In this document: positions 17,683 to 26,917 of the stretch, in pieces
Position numbering within the stretch: position 1 is the stretch's first letter
How the letters are laid out: each line of letters opens with the position of its first letter
NCBI RefSeq assembly: GCF_900107935.1
Contig: NZ_FNVG01000010.1
Span: 1 to 64,000, forward strand
DNA: 64,000 bases
DNA from: Vibrio hangzhouensis
GTDB taxonomy: Bacteria; Pseudomonadota; Gammaproteobacteria; Enterobacterales; Vibrionaceae
Direction: 5' to 3'
Made by a program: the position numbers and the translations under genes
The notes under the pieces: generated by a model
Database searches by the model: none
What the model saw: only the letters and a program-made list of their open reading frames with translations
What the model was told of the DNA's origin: nothing

Positions 17683-19152
17683 ATGGAAAATACAAAATTT
17701 AATCTGTTTTCCTTTTCTGGGAAAATGAAAACACTGCATCTCAGTTGGATGGCTTTCTTTATCACCTTTGTAGTTTGGTTCAACTTCGCGCCACTGCTGC
17801 AAATGGTAAAGACATCACTAGGATTAACCACTCAGGAAATCAAGACGCTGCTCATTTTGAACGTGGCGCTTACCATTCCTGCCCGTGTGTTGATAGGCAT
17901 GCTGACAGACAAGTATGGACCAAGGCTGGTCTATTCCGCGCTACTCGCTGTTTGTTCAATCCCCTGTTTCATCTTTGCGCTCTCTGATTCGTTTATTCAG
18001 GCCGCGATAGCTCGATTCTTGCTGGGCTTTATTGGAGCCGGGTTTGTGATTGGTATCCGTTTGGTCTCGGAGTGGTTCCCCCATGATGAGCTGGGCACGG
18101 CAGAGGGTATCTACGGTGGTTGGGGTAACTTCGGTTCCGCAGCGGCTGCATTTACTTTGCCTACACTGGCGTTGATGTTTGGTGGTGAAGACGGTTGGCG
18201 TTATGCGGTGGGCATCACTGGCTTGATGAGTCTGCTTTTCTCTGTGATTTTCTATCGCAATGTGAAAGATACCCCTAAAGGGTCTACATACTTTAAGCCA
18301 AAGCACTTGTCCGCGATGGAAGTGACATCAAAAGGGGATTTCTTCTTCCTGTTGCTAATGAAACTGCCTATGTACGGTGCGCTTGCGCTTCTTGCCTGGA
18401 AGTTGTCACCGGCAGGAATTGGTATGCTCAGTGATACCCTGGTTACGGGAATCTACGTTGCTCTGGCTGCGCTTTATCTCTATGAAGTGTCGCAAGTCTG
18501 GAAAGTAAACAAAACGGTATTTAAGGAACCGGTACCGGAAATGCACCAATACAAGTTCAAGCAGGTAGCGGTTTTGAATGTGCTTTACTTTGCTACGTTT
18601 GGCTCCGAACTGGCTGTTGTGTCAATGCTGCCGCTGTTTTTCTCAGATACGTTCGAATTGTCTCCAGTGGTTGCGGGTATGGTTGCTTCAGCCTACGCAT
18701 TTATGAACTTGATGTCACGTCCGGGTGGCGGCTGGATCTCCGACAAATTTGGTCGTAAATCTACGCTGCTTATCCTGACGGCAGGTTTGGCTCTGGGCTA
18801 CTTTATGATGGGTCAGGTAGACAGCGAATGGCCACTATGGCTGGCAGTGTGTGCGGCGATGGCCTGCTCGTTCTTTGTTCAGGCTGGGGAAGGTGCTGTG
18901 TTTGCGACTGTTCCATTGATCAAACGTCGTATGACAGGTCAGATTGCGGGTATGACCGGTGCTTATGGTAACGTCGGAGCCGTTGTTTATTTGACAGTGT
19001 TGTCGTTCGTAGACTATCAGACATTCTTCTACGTAATTGCAGCAACTGCGGTGCTCGGCTTTGCAACATTGCTGTTTATGGAAGAGCCGAATGGCCAAAT
19101 TGCAGAAGTGAATGACGATGGTAGCGTCACACTGATCAACGTTTCACATTAA
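17683..19152 (+). CDS. narK: NarK-family nitrate/nitrite transporter
   Basis: MFS transporter of the NNP family, 489 residues with about 12 predicted membrane helices. The nitrate signature [12 protein letters not shown] and the substrate-binding arginine region [10 protein letters not shown] are present, as is a second signature-like segment [12 protein letters not shown]. Its place after nirBD points to nitrate uptake for assimilation. A strong AAAAGGAATTTTGAC leader precedes ATG 17683. Confidence 0.9.
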   Translation: MENTKFNLFSFSGKMKTLHLSWMAFFITFVVWFNFAPLLQMVKTSLGLTTQEIKTLLILNVALTIPARVLIGMLTDKYGPRLVYSALLAVCSIPCFIFALSDSFIQAAIARFLLGFIGAGFVIGIRLVSEWFPHDELGTAEGIYGGWGNFGSAAAAFTLPTLALMFGGEDGWRYAVGITGLMSLLFSVIFYRNVKDTPKGSTYFKPKHLSAMEVTSKGDFFFLLLMKLPMYGALALLAWKLSPAGIGMLSDTLVTGIYVALAALYLYEVSQVWKVNKTVFKEPVPEMHQYKFKQVAVLNVLYFATFGSELAVVSMLPLFFSDTFELSPVVAGMVASAYAFMNLMSRPGGGWISDKFGRKSTLLILTAGLALGYFMMGQVDSEWPLWLAVCAAMACSFFVQAGEGAVFATVPLIKRRMTGQIAGMTGAYGNVGAVVYLTVLSFVDYQTFFYVIAATAVLGFATLLFMEEPNGQIAEVNDDGSVTLINVSH

Positions 19153-19164
19153 TCAATATCGGGA

Positions 19165-19216
19165 GAGTGAGTGCTGTTGGTACTCACTCGTTCAAAGGCT
19201 CTGCTTGCACAGGGCT
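19165..19216 (+). terminator. Two hairpins between narK and kinase (partial terminator)
   Basis: A perfect 8-bp hairpin (GAGTGAGT / ACTCACTC) is followed by a weaker stem with a bulge and the run TTTTG. Together they may reduce read-through from narK into the kinase gene. Confidence 0.45.
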
Positions 19217-19253
19217 TTTGTTCTTTCCTCTTCAAAGTAAGTGAGAGCAGATT

Positions 19254-20996
19254 ATGGGATTGCCGTTAGTGAATCCACAGCAATTGGAACTGAGTTTCGG
19301 TGGCTATTCTGACACTGGACTACGAGATGAAAACCAAGATGCATTTGTGGTTCGAGAGCCCACTCTGAATTCAGAGCGAGAGATGAAAGGCAGTGTCGCA
19401 TGCATTGCAGACGGGGTTAGCTGCAGCGAGCATGGGCAAAAGGCCAGCCACACCAGTGTGATGCAATTTATCGCAGATTACTATGCAACGCCGGAGAGTT
19501 GGAGTGTGCAGCGCTCAGCCGTCAAAGTAATCACGGCTCTAAACACCTGGCTCTATGAGCAGGGACTTCAGCAAACATTGAAGCATAATGGCTTAGTGAC
19601 TACATTCAGTACCATTGTCTTCAAATCCAACACGGCGTTTGTATTCCATGTCGGAGACAGTCGAGTTTATTTGCTGCGTGACGGTAAATTACGTCAGCTG
19701 ACTCGTGATCACCAGAGAACTAATGCCGGTAAAGCCGCGTACCTGACGCGAGCACTGGGCATGGACAGTAAATTGGAGGTGGATTTTCAGACCTTAACAA
19801 TTCAGACTGGAGACAAGTTTCTACTTACTACTGATGGCGTACATGATTTTGTTTCCTTGCCACAATTGCAGCAGTTGTTATTGACAGAGACCAGTTTTGA
19901 AGCGTGCACCGAAGCGATCACGCAACTCGCGGTGCTTAATGGTAGTAAAGACAACGTGACCAGTCTCATCGTAGGGGTTAAGTCAGTACCTGAACTTTCT
20001 CTTCATGAATTTCAACAGCAAATGCTCAATCAAATCATTCCGCCACCTCTCAAAGTCAACAATCGTATAGACCAATATACAGTGACAAAAGTTCTTCATG
20101 CAGGGACTCGAAGCCATGTGTATCAAGTAGTAGAGGATGATTCCAATCGAGAGCTGATTCTCAAAGCGCCTTCTTTATCTCATTCTGAGGATAAGGAAAT
20201 GTTACTGGACATGAGTAATGAGTATTGGGTAGGCACTCATGTCAATAACAAGCGTATCATGCGAATTTTCCCCCGTCCGCAGCCATCCCCTTATCTCTAT
20301 CTGCTTTGTGAGCGAGTGGAAGGGGTCACATTGCGTCAGTGGATGTATGATAATCCAAATCCAGATTTTGACCGCGTTAGACGTATTGTTGAAGAGTTAG
20401 TGAAAGCGGTTCGGGTACTTCAGCGCCTGGACATGGTTCACCGCGATCTGAAACCTGAAAACGTGATGATTTCAGCGGAAGGTAGCGTCAAATTAATAGA
20501 CTTAGGCGCTGTATCCGTCAAAGCACTCGATGAAATGTCATCTTTTCGTGATGCGGGTATGCCGAAAGGCGCTGTCAATTACATTGCACCAGAATACCTT
20601 AATGGAGAACTAGCCACGACCAGTTCTGACTTATTTTCTGTGGCTGTGATGACTTACGAAATGTTGTCAGGGGAACTCCCTTATACAGAATTCACGGCGA
20701 CAACCCTTGATAAGGCGCGACACCAGAAGTGGTGCTATCAACCACTCAAACTAAAGAGAGAAGATATCCCCACCTGGCTGGATCTTGCCCTCAAAAAAGG
20801 GTGCCACCCAAACCCGAAATACAGATACCGTGTACTCAGTGAGTTTGTTGCGGATATAAGCAAACCCAATCAATCACTATTAAAAGAGCATGTTTCTAGT
20901 CCGCTGATAGAAAAAAACCCGGTCCTTTTTTGGAAAGGGGCAACGATGTTTTTCGTTTTAGTCGCTATCGTGGAGTTAATAGCGCTAATTAGCTAA
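19254..20996 (+). CDS. PP2C phosphatase / Ser-Thr protein kinase fusion, membrane anchored
   Basis: A 580-residue fusion. Residues about 12-245 form a PP2C-type phosphatase with metal ligands in ENQDAF (D29) and IADGVS (D53), HVGDSRVY, LLTTDGVHDF and KDNVTS. Residues about 265-555 form a eukaryotic-type kinase with catalytic HRDLKPEN (HRD at 396-398), the DLG metal site IDLGAV, NYIAPEY and SDLFSVAVMTYEMLSG; the glycine loop is weak. A C-terminal hydrophobic helix (last ~25 residues) should anchor it with both domains cytoplasmic. Comparable kinases sit in nitrate assimilation clusters of Pseudomonas and other proteobacteria, but substrates are unknown. Confidence 0.88.
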   Translation: MGLPLVNPQQLELSFGGYSDTGLRDENQDAFVVREPTLNSEREMKGSVACIADGVSCSEHGQKASHTSVMQFIADYYATPESWSVQRSAVKVITALNTWLYEQGLQQTLKHNGLVTTFSTIVFKSNTAFVFHVGDSRVYLLRDGKLRQLTRDHQRTNAGKAAYLTRALGMDSKLEVDFQTLTIQTGDKFLLTTDGVHDFVSLPQLQQLLLTETSFEACTEAITQLAVLNGSKDNVTSLIVGVKSVPELSLHEFQQQMLNQIIPPPLKVNNRIDQYTVTKVLHAGTRSHVYQVVEDDSNRELILKAPSLSHSEDKEMLLDMSNEYWVGTHVNNKRIMRIFPRPQPSPYLYLLCERVEGVTLRQWMYDNPNPDFDRVRRIVEELVKAVRVLQRLDMVHRDLKPENVMISAEGSVKLIDLGAVSVKALDEMSSFRDAGMPKGAVNYIAPEYLNGELATTSSDLFSVAVMTYEMLSGELPYTEFTATTLDKARHQKWCYQPLKLKREDIPTWLDLALKKGCHPNPKYRYRVLSEFVADISKPNQSLLKEHVSSPLIEKNPVLFWKGATMFFVLVAIVELIALIS

Positions 20997-20999
20997 CTG

Positions 21000-21025
21000 A
21001 TAACCTTACCATGTAAGGTTATTTT
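21000..21025. terminator. Hairpin after the kinase gene
   Basis: ATAACCTTA and TAAGGTTAT form a perfect 9-bp stem with a CCATG loop followed by TTTA, just after the kinase stop and overlapping the end of the opposite small gene. AT-rich, so moderate strength. Confidence 0.5.
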
Positions 21026-21276
21026 ACCCGCATTAACTGGTGAGAGGTGCTACCTACCTGAAACACCAAAATTTGAGACGGTCGCATTTTTTCGACTTTT
21101 GCGAGCATAGCTTCGTCATACCCTTTATGTTTCATCCAGGAAAGGGGCGATGAAAACTGGTCTTCATTAACGACAAAAGATTGGTCCTTCAATAGGGATT
21201 CTGATATGTGGACGACCCAAATTCGCGAGCGAAATTCGATGGCGTCGGAAATTACAGAGAGGATTCGTTTCAACAT
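21019..21276 (-). CDS. Hypothetical 85-residue protein
   Basis: An 85-residue frame of mixed composition without membrane segments, cysteines or a motif I recognise. It is divergent from the CBS gene and convergent with the kinase. I see no ribosome site before ATG 21276 and no alternative start in the frame just upstream, so it may be spurious; its placement in a 530-base gap is the main support. Confidence 0.4.
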   Translation of the reverse strand: MLKRILSVISDAIEFRSRIWVVHISESLLKDQSFVVNEDQFSSPLSWMKHKGYDEAMLAKVEKMRPSQILVFQVGSTSHQLMRVK

Positions 21277-21529
21277 GGTGTTGGCTAAGTGTATTGAGTT
21301 AACTGAAAATATGCCGACCGATTGTTACAAAAATCTTAGTAATAAGATAGGCAAAAGGTGAAAAATCGTCTTACGCTTACATTAACTGGGATAGAGGAGC
21401 GGTTATTGCGATAGTCACATTATAGAAAGAGTCTATCGATAGAATCGTAAAATCCCATTAAGCAATTTTGCAAAATTCGACAACAATAAACTTATCAAGA
21501 CTAAGTTGTTGAGGCTGAAGGAGATCGCC

Positions 21530-21946
21530 ATGGAATCGCTAAAAGTAAAAGACTATATGACGCATAGAACGGTGACCTTTACTGAAGACATGCCGTTAAG
21601 TGCGGCATTAGACAAGGTGATGCAGTCTAGCCATATGGGTGGACCGGTTATCGATGAGCATGAGCGAGTCATCGGCTTTATTTCTGAACAAGACTTGCTA
21701 GATAAGCTGATCAAAGTCAGTTATCACTGTCAGGATACCCACACTGTGGGTGATTGTATGTATAAGGAAGTACTGTCAGTGACTCCGGAAACGTCGATTA
21801 TTGAGCTTGCAGATATGATGAAGGTAGGCAAACCTAAGGTCTATCCTGTTATCGATAACGGGCGTTTAGTTGGTATGATCACCCGACGAGATGTGTTGCG
21901 AGCGATTGGAAAGAACCTCGAAGAGTGTTTCAAACACCCCGTATGA
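21530..21946 (+). CDS. CBS-domain pair protein
   Basis: A 138-residue protein made of two CBS motifs: VKDYMTHRTVTF...MGGPVIDEHERVIGFISEQDLL and VGDCMYKEVLSV...YPVIDNGRLVGMITRRDVLRAI. Such stand-alone Bateman modules bind adenine nucleotides and regulate partners; the partner is not evident. ATG 21530 follows GAAGGAGA; an earlier ATG at 21506 precedes that site and is less likely. Followed by its own terminator. Confidence 0.85.
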   Translation: MESLKVKDYMTHRTVTFTEDMPLSAALDKVMQSSHMGGPVIDEHERVIGFISEQDLLDKLIKVSYHCQDTHTVGDCMYKEVLSVTPETSIIELADMMKVGKPKVYPVIDNGRLVGMITRRDVLRAIGKNLEECFKHPV

Positions 21947-21965
21947 TTTATTTCTGATCTTCTCT

Positions 21966-21985
21966 GGGCGCTGCGGCGCCCTTTT
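21966..21985 (+). terminator. Terminator of the CBS gene
   Basis: GGGCGC-TGCG-GCGCCC followed by TTTT on the plus strand; a compact GC stem 19 bases after the stop. Confidence 0.85.
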
Positions 21986-22010
21986 GTTGTTATAAAGCGA
22001 AAGGATTCAC

Positions 22011-23474
22011 ATGACTGAACAGTCGGCGAAATTTGTTGAAGGCTCAACAATGCGGCATATTCTCGTGATGTCGGGTACCTCTACCGTTGGTATTATGGCC
22101 ATATTTTTGGTTGACCTGCTGGACATGCTGTTTATCAGTATGTTGGGTCAGGCAGAACTGGCTGCCGCAGTGGGTTTTGCTGGGACGTTGACGTTTTTTG
22201 CTACGTCGGTTTGTATCGGTACTTCTATTGCTATGGGAGCCCTGATGTCGAAGGCGATCGGAGCAAAGCATTTCGATTACGCCAGACGAATAGGCGGAAG
22301 TGTACTGGTGATAGCGTTTTTTATCAGTGCCATTGTCACAGGGGTAATGTGTCTCTATATTCCCGAAATGTTGACGGCGATTGGCGCTGAAGGACGCGCT
22401 CACGAAAGGGCAACGGCCTATTTGTGGATATTGTTACCCAGTACACCGCTTATTGCTTTGGGAATGGCCAGTGGTGCGGGCCTGCGAGCAGCGGGTGATG
22501 CCAAACGCTCTATGTGGGCAACTCTGTCTGGCGGTATTGTCAACGCAATCCTTGACCCGATTTTTATCTTTGGATTCGATTGGAACGTGGAAGGCGCCGC
22601 CGCCGCATCGGTGGTTGCACGCTTCGCGGTGTTCTACTTTTCCTTTATGCCACTGCTGCGCATTCATCGTCTGCTTGCCAGGCCTAAGTGGTCGCAGTTA
22701 TCAATGGACGCGAGAGTTATGCTGGCCATTGCGTTACCTGCTATTGTCACCAATACCGCGACACCGATTGGGAATGCCATAGTGACCACTGCCATAGCGC
22801 AGTACGGGGAAGCGTTTGTCGCCGGCTATGCGGTGATCGGACGAATTACTCCCGTTTGCTTTGCGTTTATTTTCGCTCTGTCTGGAGCCGTCGGCCCGAT
22901 CATTGGTCAGAATTACGGCGCGGTGAAAATCGACCGGGTTGAGGAGACATTACGAAACTCATTAATCGTCACGACTCTCTATACGGTGTTGGTGTGCGTG
23001 ATACTGTATTTAATCCAACAACCTCTCATCGGTGCTTTTTCGTTGACAGGTGACGCGGCGCTGATCGTGTCAGCATTCGCCACCTATGTCGCCATTACTT
23101 TTGTTTTTAACGGTGTGCTGTTTGTCGCCAATACTTCCTTCAATAATTTGGGCAAGCCGCTTTATTCGACGGCACTAAATCTTGGCAAAGCCACCCTTGG
23201 AACGCTTCCTTTTGTTTATTTGGGTTCTTTATGGTTTGGGGCACTGGGTGTGCTGTATGGTCAGGCTTTTGGCAATATCGTATTCGGTGTCCTTGGCTAT
23301 ATTGTGCTGAAGTTTCATATATCCGAGCTTCGTGAGACAGGCGAATGCGCAAAAGGCGAAGACCCGAGTCTTGTTTGCGTCAACTCCCAGCCCTTTACGA
23401 CCCAGGATCCCGTCCTGATGGGAGAGGTGAGCCAGATGGAAGAAGAGCTGGAATCGTCGACCATATCTAGATAA
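22011..23474 (+). CDS. MATE-family multidrug/Na+ antiporter
   Basis: A 487-residue inner membrane protein with about 12 hydrophobic helices and MATE features in both halves: the opening SGTSTVGIMAIFLVDLLDMLFISMLG, AGLRAAGDAKRSMWATLSGGIVNAILDPIFIFG and the second-half SGAVGPIIGQNYGA. MATE pumps export cationic drugs or metabolites using Na+ or H+ gradients; the substrate cannot be read. It has a long acidic C-terminal tail. It stands alone between the CBS gene and zntA. Confidence 0.85.
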   Translation: MTEQSAKFVEGSTMRHILVMSGTSTVGIMAIFLVDLLDMLFISMLGQAELAAAVGFAGTLTFFATSVCIGTSIAMGALMSKAIGAKHFDYARRIGGSVLVIAFFISAIVTGVMCLYIPEMLTAIGAEGRAHERATAYLWILLPSTPLIALGMASGAGLRAAGDAKRSMWATLSGGIVNAILDPIFIFGFDWNVEGAAAASVVARFAVFYFSFMPLLRIHRLLARPKWSQLSMDARVMLAIALPAIVTNTATPIGNAIVTTAIAQYGEAFVAGYAVIGRITPVCFAFIFALSGAVGPIIGQNYGAVKIDRVEETLRNSLIVTTLYTVLVCVILYLIQQPLIGAFSLTGDAALIVSAFATYVAITFVFNGVLFVANTSFNNLGKPLYSTALNLGKATLGTLPFVYLGSLWFGALGVLYGQAFGNIVFGVLGYIVLKFHISELRETGECAKGEDPSLVCVNSQPFTTQDPVLMGEVSQMEEELESSTISR

Positions 23475-23481
23475 GTTTTTC

Positions 23482-23513
23482 TTGACCTTGGAGCTAACTC
23501 CAAGGTTTACACT
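23482..23513 (+). promoter_or_regulatory. MerR-family (ZntR-like) promoter of zntA
   Basis: TTGACC and TACACT are separated by an overlong 20-bp spacer that carries a perfect 9-bp inverted repeat, ACCTTGGAG-CTAA-CTCCAAGGT (23485-23506). This is the architecture of promoters twisted open by metal-bound MerR-family activators such as ZntR. The regulator gene is not in the window. Confidence 0.85.
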
Positions 23514-23543
23514 TGAGATGTAGGATATGTTAAGGAGAATCTC

Positions 23544-25874
23544 ATGTGTACCAAACATAAAGCGTGCAGCTCACAAACCATCAGTGCTATTCGTCCCGCT
23601 GGTGATAGTTGCGCAGCACCGACGCTTACGACAACTGCAATCAATAGTGACACTTCATCCGGCTGTTGTAGCGCGACCAGTGATTGCTGTGATCCGGAAC
23701 CAGAGGAGCCGGCGGCCTCCGGTCCTCAATCAGACAATTCGGACGATACGGAACACGCGGGGTTACTCAAGACCTGGCGAGTGAATGGTATGGACTGTCC
23801 GTCGTGCGCCAGAAAGGTCGAGACAGCCACTAACAAGCTTGCTGGTGTGGTGAGTACCAAGGTGTTATTCGCCACTGAGAAATTGGTGGTCAGAGTTAAC
23901 CATGTCGACATGTTTCATCAAGTGGAATCGGCAGTCGTTGATGCGGGGTTTACGCTCAGCTCACTCGATGGCAGTCCAGGACAACAAATGACGCAGCAAA
24001 AGCCGCTCACTGGCTGGAACAAAACACTGAAAGATAATGTTCATATCCTATCTATTTCAGCTGGTATGATTATCGCAGCGCTTGCCCAAAGCCGCTATCC
24101 GCAACTCAGTGAATGGCTGTTTACCCTCACTTGCATTTTGGGGCTTATACCGATTGCTTCCAAAGCATTTAAGTTGGCAAAATCCGGTACTCCATTCGCG
24201 ATTGAAACCTTAATGAGCGTGGCAGCGGTTGGTGCACTGTATTTAGGTGAGACGGTGGAAGCCGCGATGGTGCTCCTGCTGTTTTTAATCGGCGAACGTC
24301 TCGAAGCGTTTGCTGCATCCAGAGCTCGCAGCGGGGTACAGGCATTAATGTCTCTGGTACCGGAAGAGGCGACGGTCATAATTGACGAGCAGCGCCGGAC
24401 CAAAAGTGCCTCTGCCCTTATGCCGGGTGATATCATCGAGGTGGCTCCAGGTGATCGCATGCCTGCCGATGGCGCCTTACTCAGCTCAAATGCCAGTTTT
24501 GATGAAAGCGCACTGACCGGAGAATCGGTTCCGGTGGAGCGCCAGCTGGGTGAAACGGTAATGGCGGGGGCTGTCCTGGCGGACAAAGTGGTTCGACTCA
24601 AAGTCACATCGAAACAAGGCGAAAACGCCATAGACAGAATTTTGCATCTTATCGAAGAGGCAGAATCACGTAAGGCGCCGATAGAGCGCTTTCTCGATAA
24701 ATTCAGTCGTTGGTATACCCCGCTCATGATGCTGGTATCGCTGTTGGTTATCATCACACCACCACTCTTGTTTGCACAGCCTTGGGAAACATGGGTCTAT
24801 CGTGGATTAGCTTTACTGTTAATTGCATGTCCTTGTGCGCTGGTGATTTCGACGCCCGCTGCGATTACCTCGGGTCTTGCTGCAGCATCCAAACGTGGCG
24901 CATTAATTAAAGGTGGCGCTGCACTAGAACAGCTGGGCAATGTAGAAACCATCGCTTTTGATAAGACTGGCACTTTAACATTGGGCAAACCTCAGGTTAC
25001 CGACGTGATGGCAATGGATGATCTTGACGTGCATCAAGTGCTGGCCATTGCAGCCTCGGTAGAACAAGGCTCTAACCATCCGCTAGCCACCTCTTTGATT
25101 AAGCATGTTGAACAGCTCAATATCCCGATCCCAGAGGCCCGCGAAAAAACCGCGTTGGTTGGAGTCGGTATTGAAGGGGTCGTGGCAGGGTGCAAATGGA
25201 CACTTTGTGCCCCTAGCAAACTAAACTTTACTCTTTCCCAACAGGAGAGCCAGACGGTTGCCGATCTTGAGGCTGGTGGCAAAACGGTGGTGGTACTTGT
25301 ATCGGAACAAACAGTTAAAGCTGTTATTGCCTGGCAGGATGAAGTTCGTCGGGATGCATCAGAAGCTGTGTCTAAGTTAACGGCACTCGGGGTGAATAGC
25401 ATTATGCTCACCGGCGACAACGCTCGCAGTGCGCACGCAATAGCAACGCCACTGGGTATGAAATATCAAGCCAGCTTACTGCCCGCGGACAAAGTGGCTT
25501 TTGTTAACCAACTGGCACAAGGCCGCCGAGTCGCCATGGTGGGAGACGGAATTAATGATGCGCCCGCGATGAAAGCGGCCAATATTGGTATTGCAATGGG
25601 AGGGGGAACCGATGTGGCTCTGGAAACGGCGGACGCGGCCTTGACCCACAATCGTTTAAGTGAACTTCCGGCAATGATTGAACTGTCTAGAGCAACACTC
25701 ACCAATATAAAACAAAACGTAGCGCTTGCCTTGGGGTTAAAAGGGGTATTTCTGGTGACGAGCTTGTTGGGGATCACCGGGCTTTGGGTTGCAGTGCTTG
25801 CGGATAGTGGTGCCACCGCCATCGTGACACTCAACGCTCTACGGTTGCTGAGACACAAGTCCCGATTGGATTGA
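23544..25874 (+). CDS. zntA: Zn/Cd/Pb-exporting P1B-type ATPase
   Basis: Inner membrane heavy-metal efflux ATPase of 776 residues. The N-terminus has a cysteine-rich stretch (C3, C8, C23, C41-C42, C48-C49) and one HMA domain with MDCPSC (C85, C88). It has eight predicted helices, the membrane CPC motif at C429-C431, the phosphorylation site DKTGTLT (D473), HPLATS and GDGINDAP. The CPC plus the C-terminal helix with Asp (LADSGATAIV) indicates the Zn2+/Cd2+/Pb2+ subgroup rather than copper. TAAGGAGA precedes ATG 23544. Confidence 0.92.
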   Translation: MCTKHKACSSQTISAIRPAGDSCAAPTLTTTAINSDTSSGCCSATSDCCDPEPEEPAASGPQSDNSDDTEHAGLLKTWRVNGMDCPSCARKVETATNKLAGVVSTKVLFATEKLVVRVNHVDMFHQVESAVVDAGFTLSSLDGSPGQQMTQQKPLTGWNKTLKDNVHILSISAGMIIAALAQSRYPQLSEWLFTLTCILGLIPIASKAFKLAKSGTPFAIETLMSVAAVGALYLGETVEAAMVLLLFLIGERLEAFAASRARSGVQALMSLVPEEATVIIDEQRRTKSASALMPGDIIEVAPGDRMPADGALLSSNASFDESALTGESVPVERQLGETVMAGAVLADKVVRLKVTSKQGENAIDRILHLIEEAESRKAPIERFLDKFSRWYTPLMMLVSLLVIITPPLLFAQPWETWVYRGLALLLIACPCALVISTPAAITSGLAAASKRGALIKGGAALEQLGNVETIAFDKTGTLTLGKPQVTDVMAMDDLDVHQVLAIAASVEQGSNHPLATSLIKHVEQLNIPIPEAREKTALVGVGIEGVVAGCKWTLCAPSKLNFTLSQQESQTVADLEAGGKTVVVLVSEQTVKAVIAWQDEVRRDASEAVSKLTALGVNSIMLTGDNARSAHAIATPLGMKYQASLLPADKVAFVNQLAQGRRVAMVGDGINDAPAMKAANIGIAMGGGTDVALETADAALTHNRLSELPAMIELSRATLTNIKQNVALALGLKGVFLVTSLLGITGLWVAVLADSGATAIVTLNALRLLRHKSRLD

Positions 25875-25890
25875 TACTAGATGGCAAAAG

Positions 25891-25913
25891 CCGCTCTTTG
25901 GAGCGGTTTTTTT
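25891..25913 (+). terminator. Terminator of zntA
   Basis: CCGCTC-TTTG-GAGCGG followed by seven T residues, 16 bases after the zntA stop. Confidence 0.92.
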
Positions 25914-25964
25914 GTGAACGATTTAGGGTTCCACGTGCAAATAGTCAGCGAATAACCAATAAAA

Positions 25965-26043
25965 GTGTGATGCAAACCGTTTTTATTTGAAATGATACTC
26001 TTGTTACATAATTAAAGTGTGATCTGTGTACGTTTAAATGTGA
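25965..26043 (+). promoter_or_regulatory. Three TGTGA half-sites upstream of udp
   Basis: AAxTGTGA-type half-sites start at 25966, 26018 and 26039, in the same orientation and spaced by about whole helical turns (52 and 21). They resemble CRP half-sites, and udp is CRP/CytR-regulated in E. coli, but the matching right half (TCACA) is poor in each. Confidence 0.35.
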
Positions 26044-26093
26044 CGGTATCTTATAAGCTTTAAGCCATATCCAAGAGACAAAAGGAGTCCCCC

Positions 26094-26852
26094 ATGTCCC
26101 AAGCTGTTTTCCACCTAGGTGTAAATAAAGAAGATCTACAAGGCGCTACGTTAGCGATTATTCCTGGTGACCCAGCTCGAGTTCAAAAGATCGCAGAGCT
26201 AATGGACGAGCCAGAATTTTTGGCAAGTCAACGTGAGTACACAGTTTATCGAGCGAAACTAGACGGTAAACCCGTTGTTGTTTGTTCTACAGGTATTGGC
26301 GGCCCATCAACATCGATTGCGGTTGAAGAATTAGCTCAGTTAGGTGTGCGTACGTTCCTTCGTGTGGGTACCACTGGTGCGATCCAGCCTGATGTGAATG
26401 TCGGCGATATGATTGTAACAACAGGTTCGGTACGACTGGACGGTGCGAGTTTGCATTTTGCGCCAATGGAGTTCCCTGCAGTTGCTGATTTCGATGTAGC
26501 GACAGCGATGAAACAAGCCGCAATCGAAGCCGGCTCAACCGTACATACAGGTGTTACTGCTTCAAGTGATACTTTCTATCCAGGCCAGGAGCGTTATGAT
26601 ACTTTCTCCGGCCGCGTCGTTCGTCGATTCCAGGGTTCTATGAAAGAATGGCAGGAGATGGGCGTGCTGAATTTTGAGATGGAATCGGCAACTCTGTTGA
26701 CCATGTGTGCAAGCTCTGGTTTGAAAGCCGGTTGCGTAGCGGGTGTCATCATTAACCGAACTCAAAAAGAAACACCGGATCATGACACATTGAAGCAAGC
26801 GGAAACTCGCTCAATTAAGGTGGTAGTTGAAGCTGCTCGCAAGCTCATTTAG
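26094..26852 (+). CDS. udp: Uridine phosphorylase
   Basis: Cytosolic nucleoside phosphorylase splitting uridine to uracil and ribose 1-phosphate. The 252 residues match E. coli Udp closely: [65 protein letters not shown] and [22 protein letters not shown] precedes ATG 26094. Single-gene unit bounded by terminators. Confidence 0.95.
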   Translation: MSQAVFHLGVNKEDLQGATLAIIPGDPARVQKIAELMDEPEFLASQREYTVYRAKLDGKPVVVCSTGIGGPSTSIAVEELAQLGVRTFLRVGTTGAIQPDVNVGDMIVTTGSVRLDGASLHFAPMEFPAVADFDVATAMKQAAIEAGSTVHTGVTASSDTFYPGQERYDTFSGRVVRRFQGSMKEWQEMGVLNFEMESATLLTMCASSGLKAGCVAGVIINRTQKETPDHDTLKQAETRSIKVVVEAARKLI

Positions 26853-26866
26853 CCACAATGACCATA

Positions 26867-26896
26867 AAAAAACCTCCTTCCCGGGAGGTTTTTTTT
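26867..26896. terminator. Bidirectional terminator udp / MFS gene
   Basis: AAAAACCTCC, a TTCCCG loop region and GGAGGTTTTTTTT form a stem with A and T tracts on either side, between convergent genes. Confidence 0.9.
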
Positions 26897-26917
26897 GATA
26901 CGCATTATTCGTTGCGA

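Noticed and set aside
24095..24757. 220-residue open frame antisense to zntA
   Set aside because: It lies wholly within a well-supported gene on the other strand, has no ribosome site and has a Ser/Arg-rich composition typical of antisense frames.
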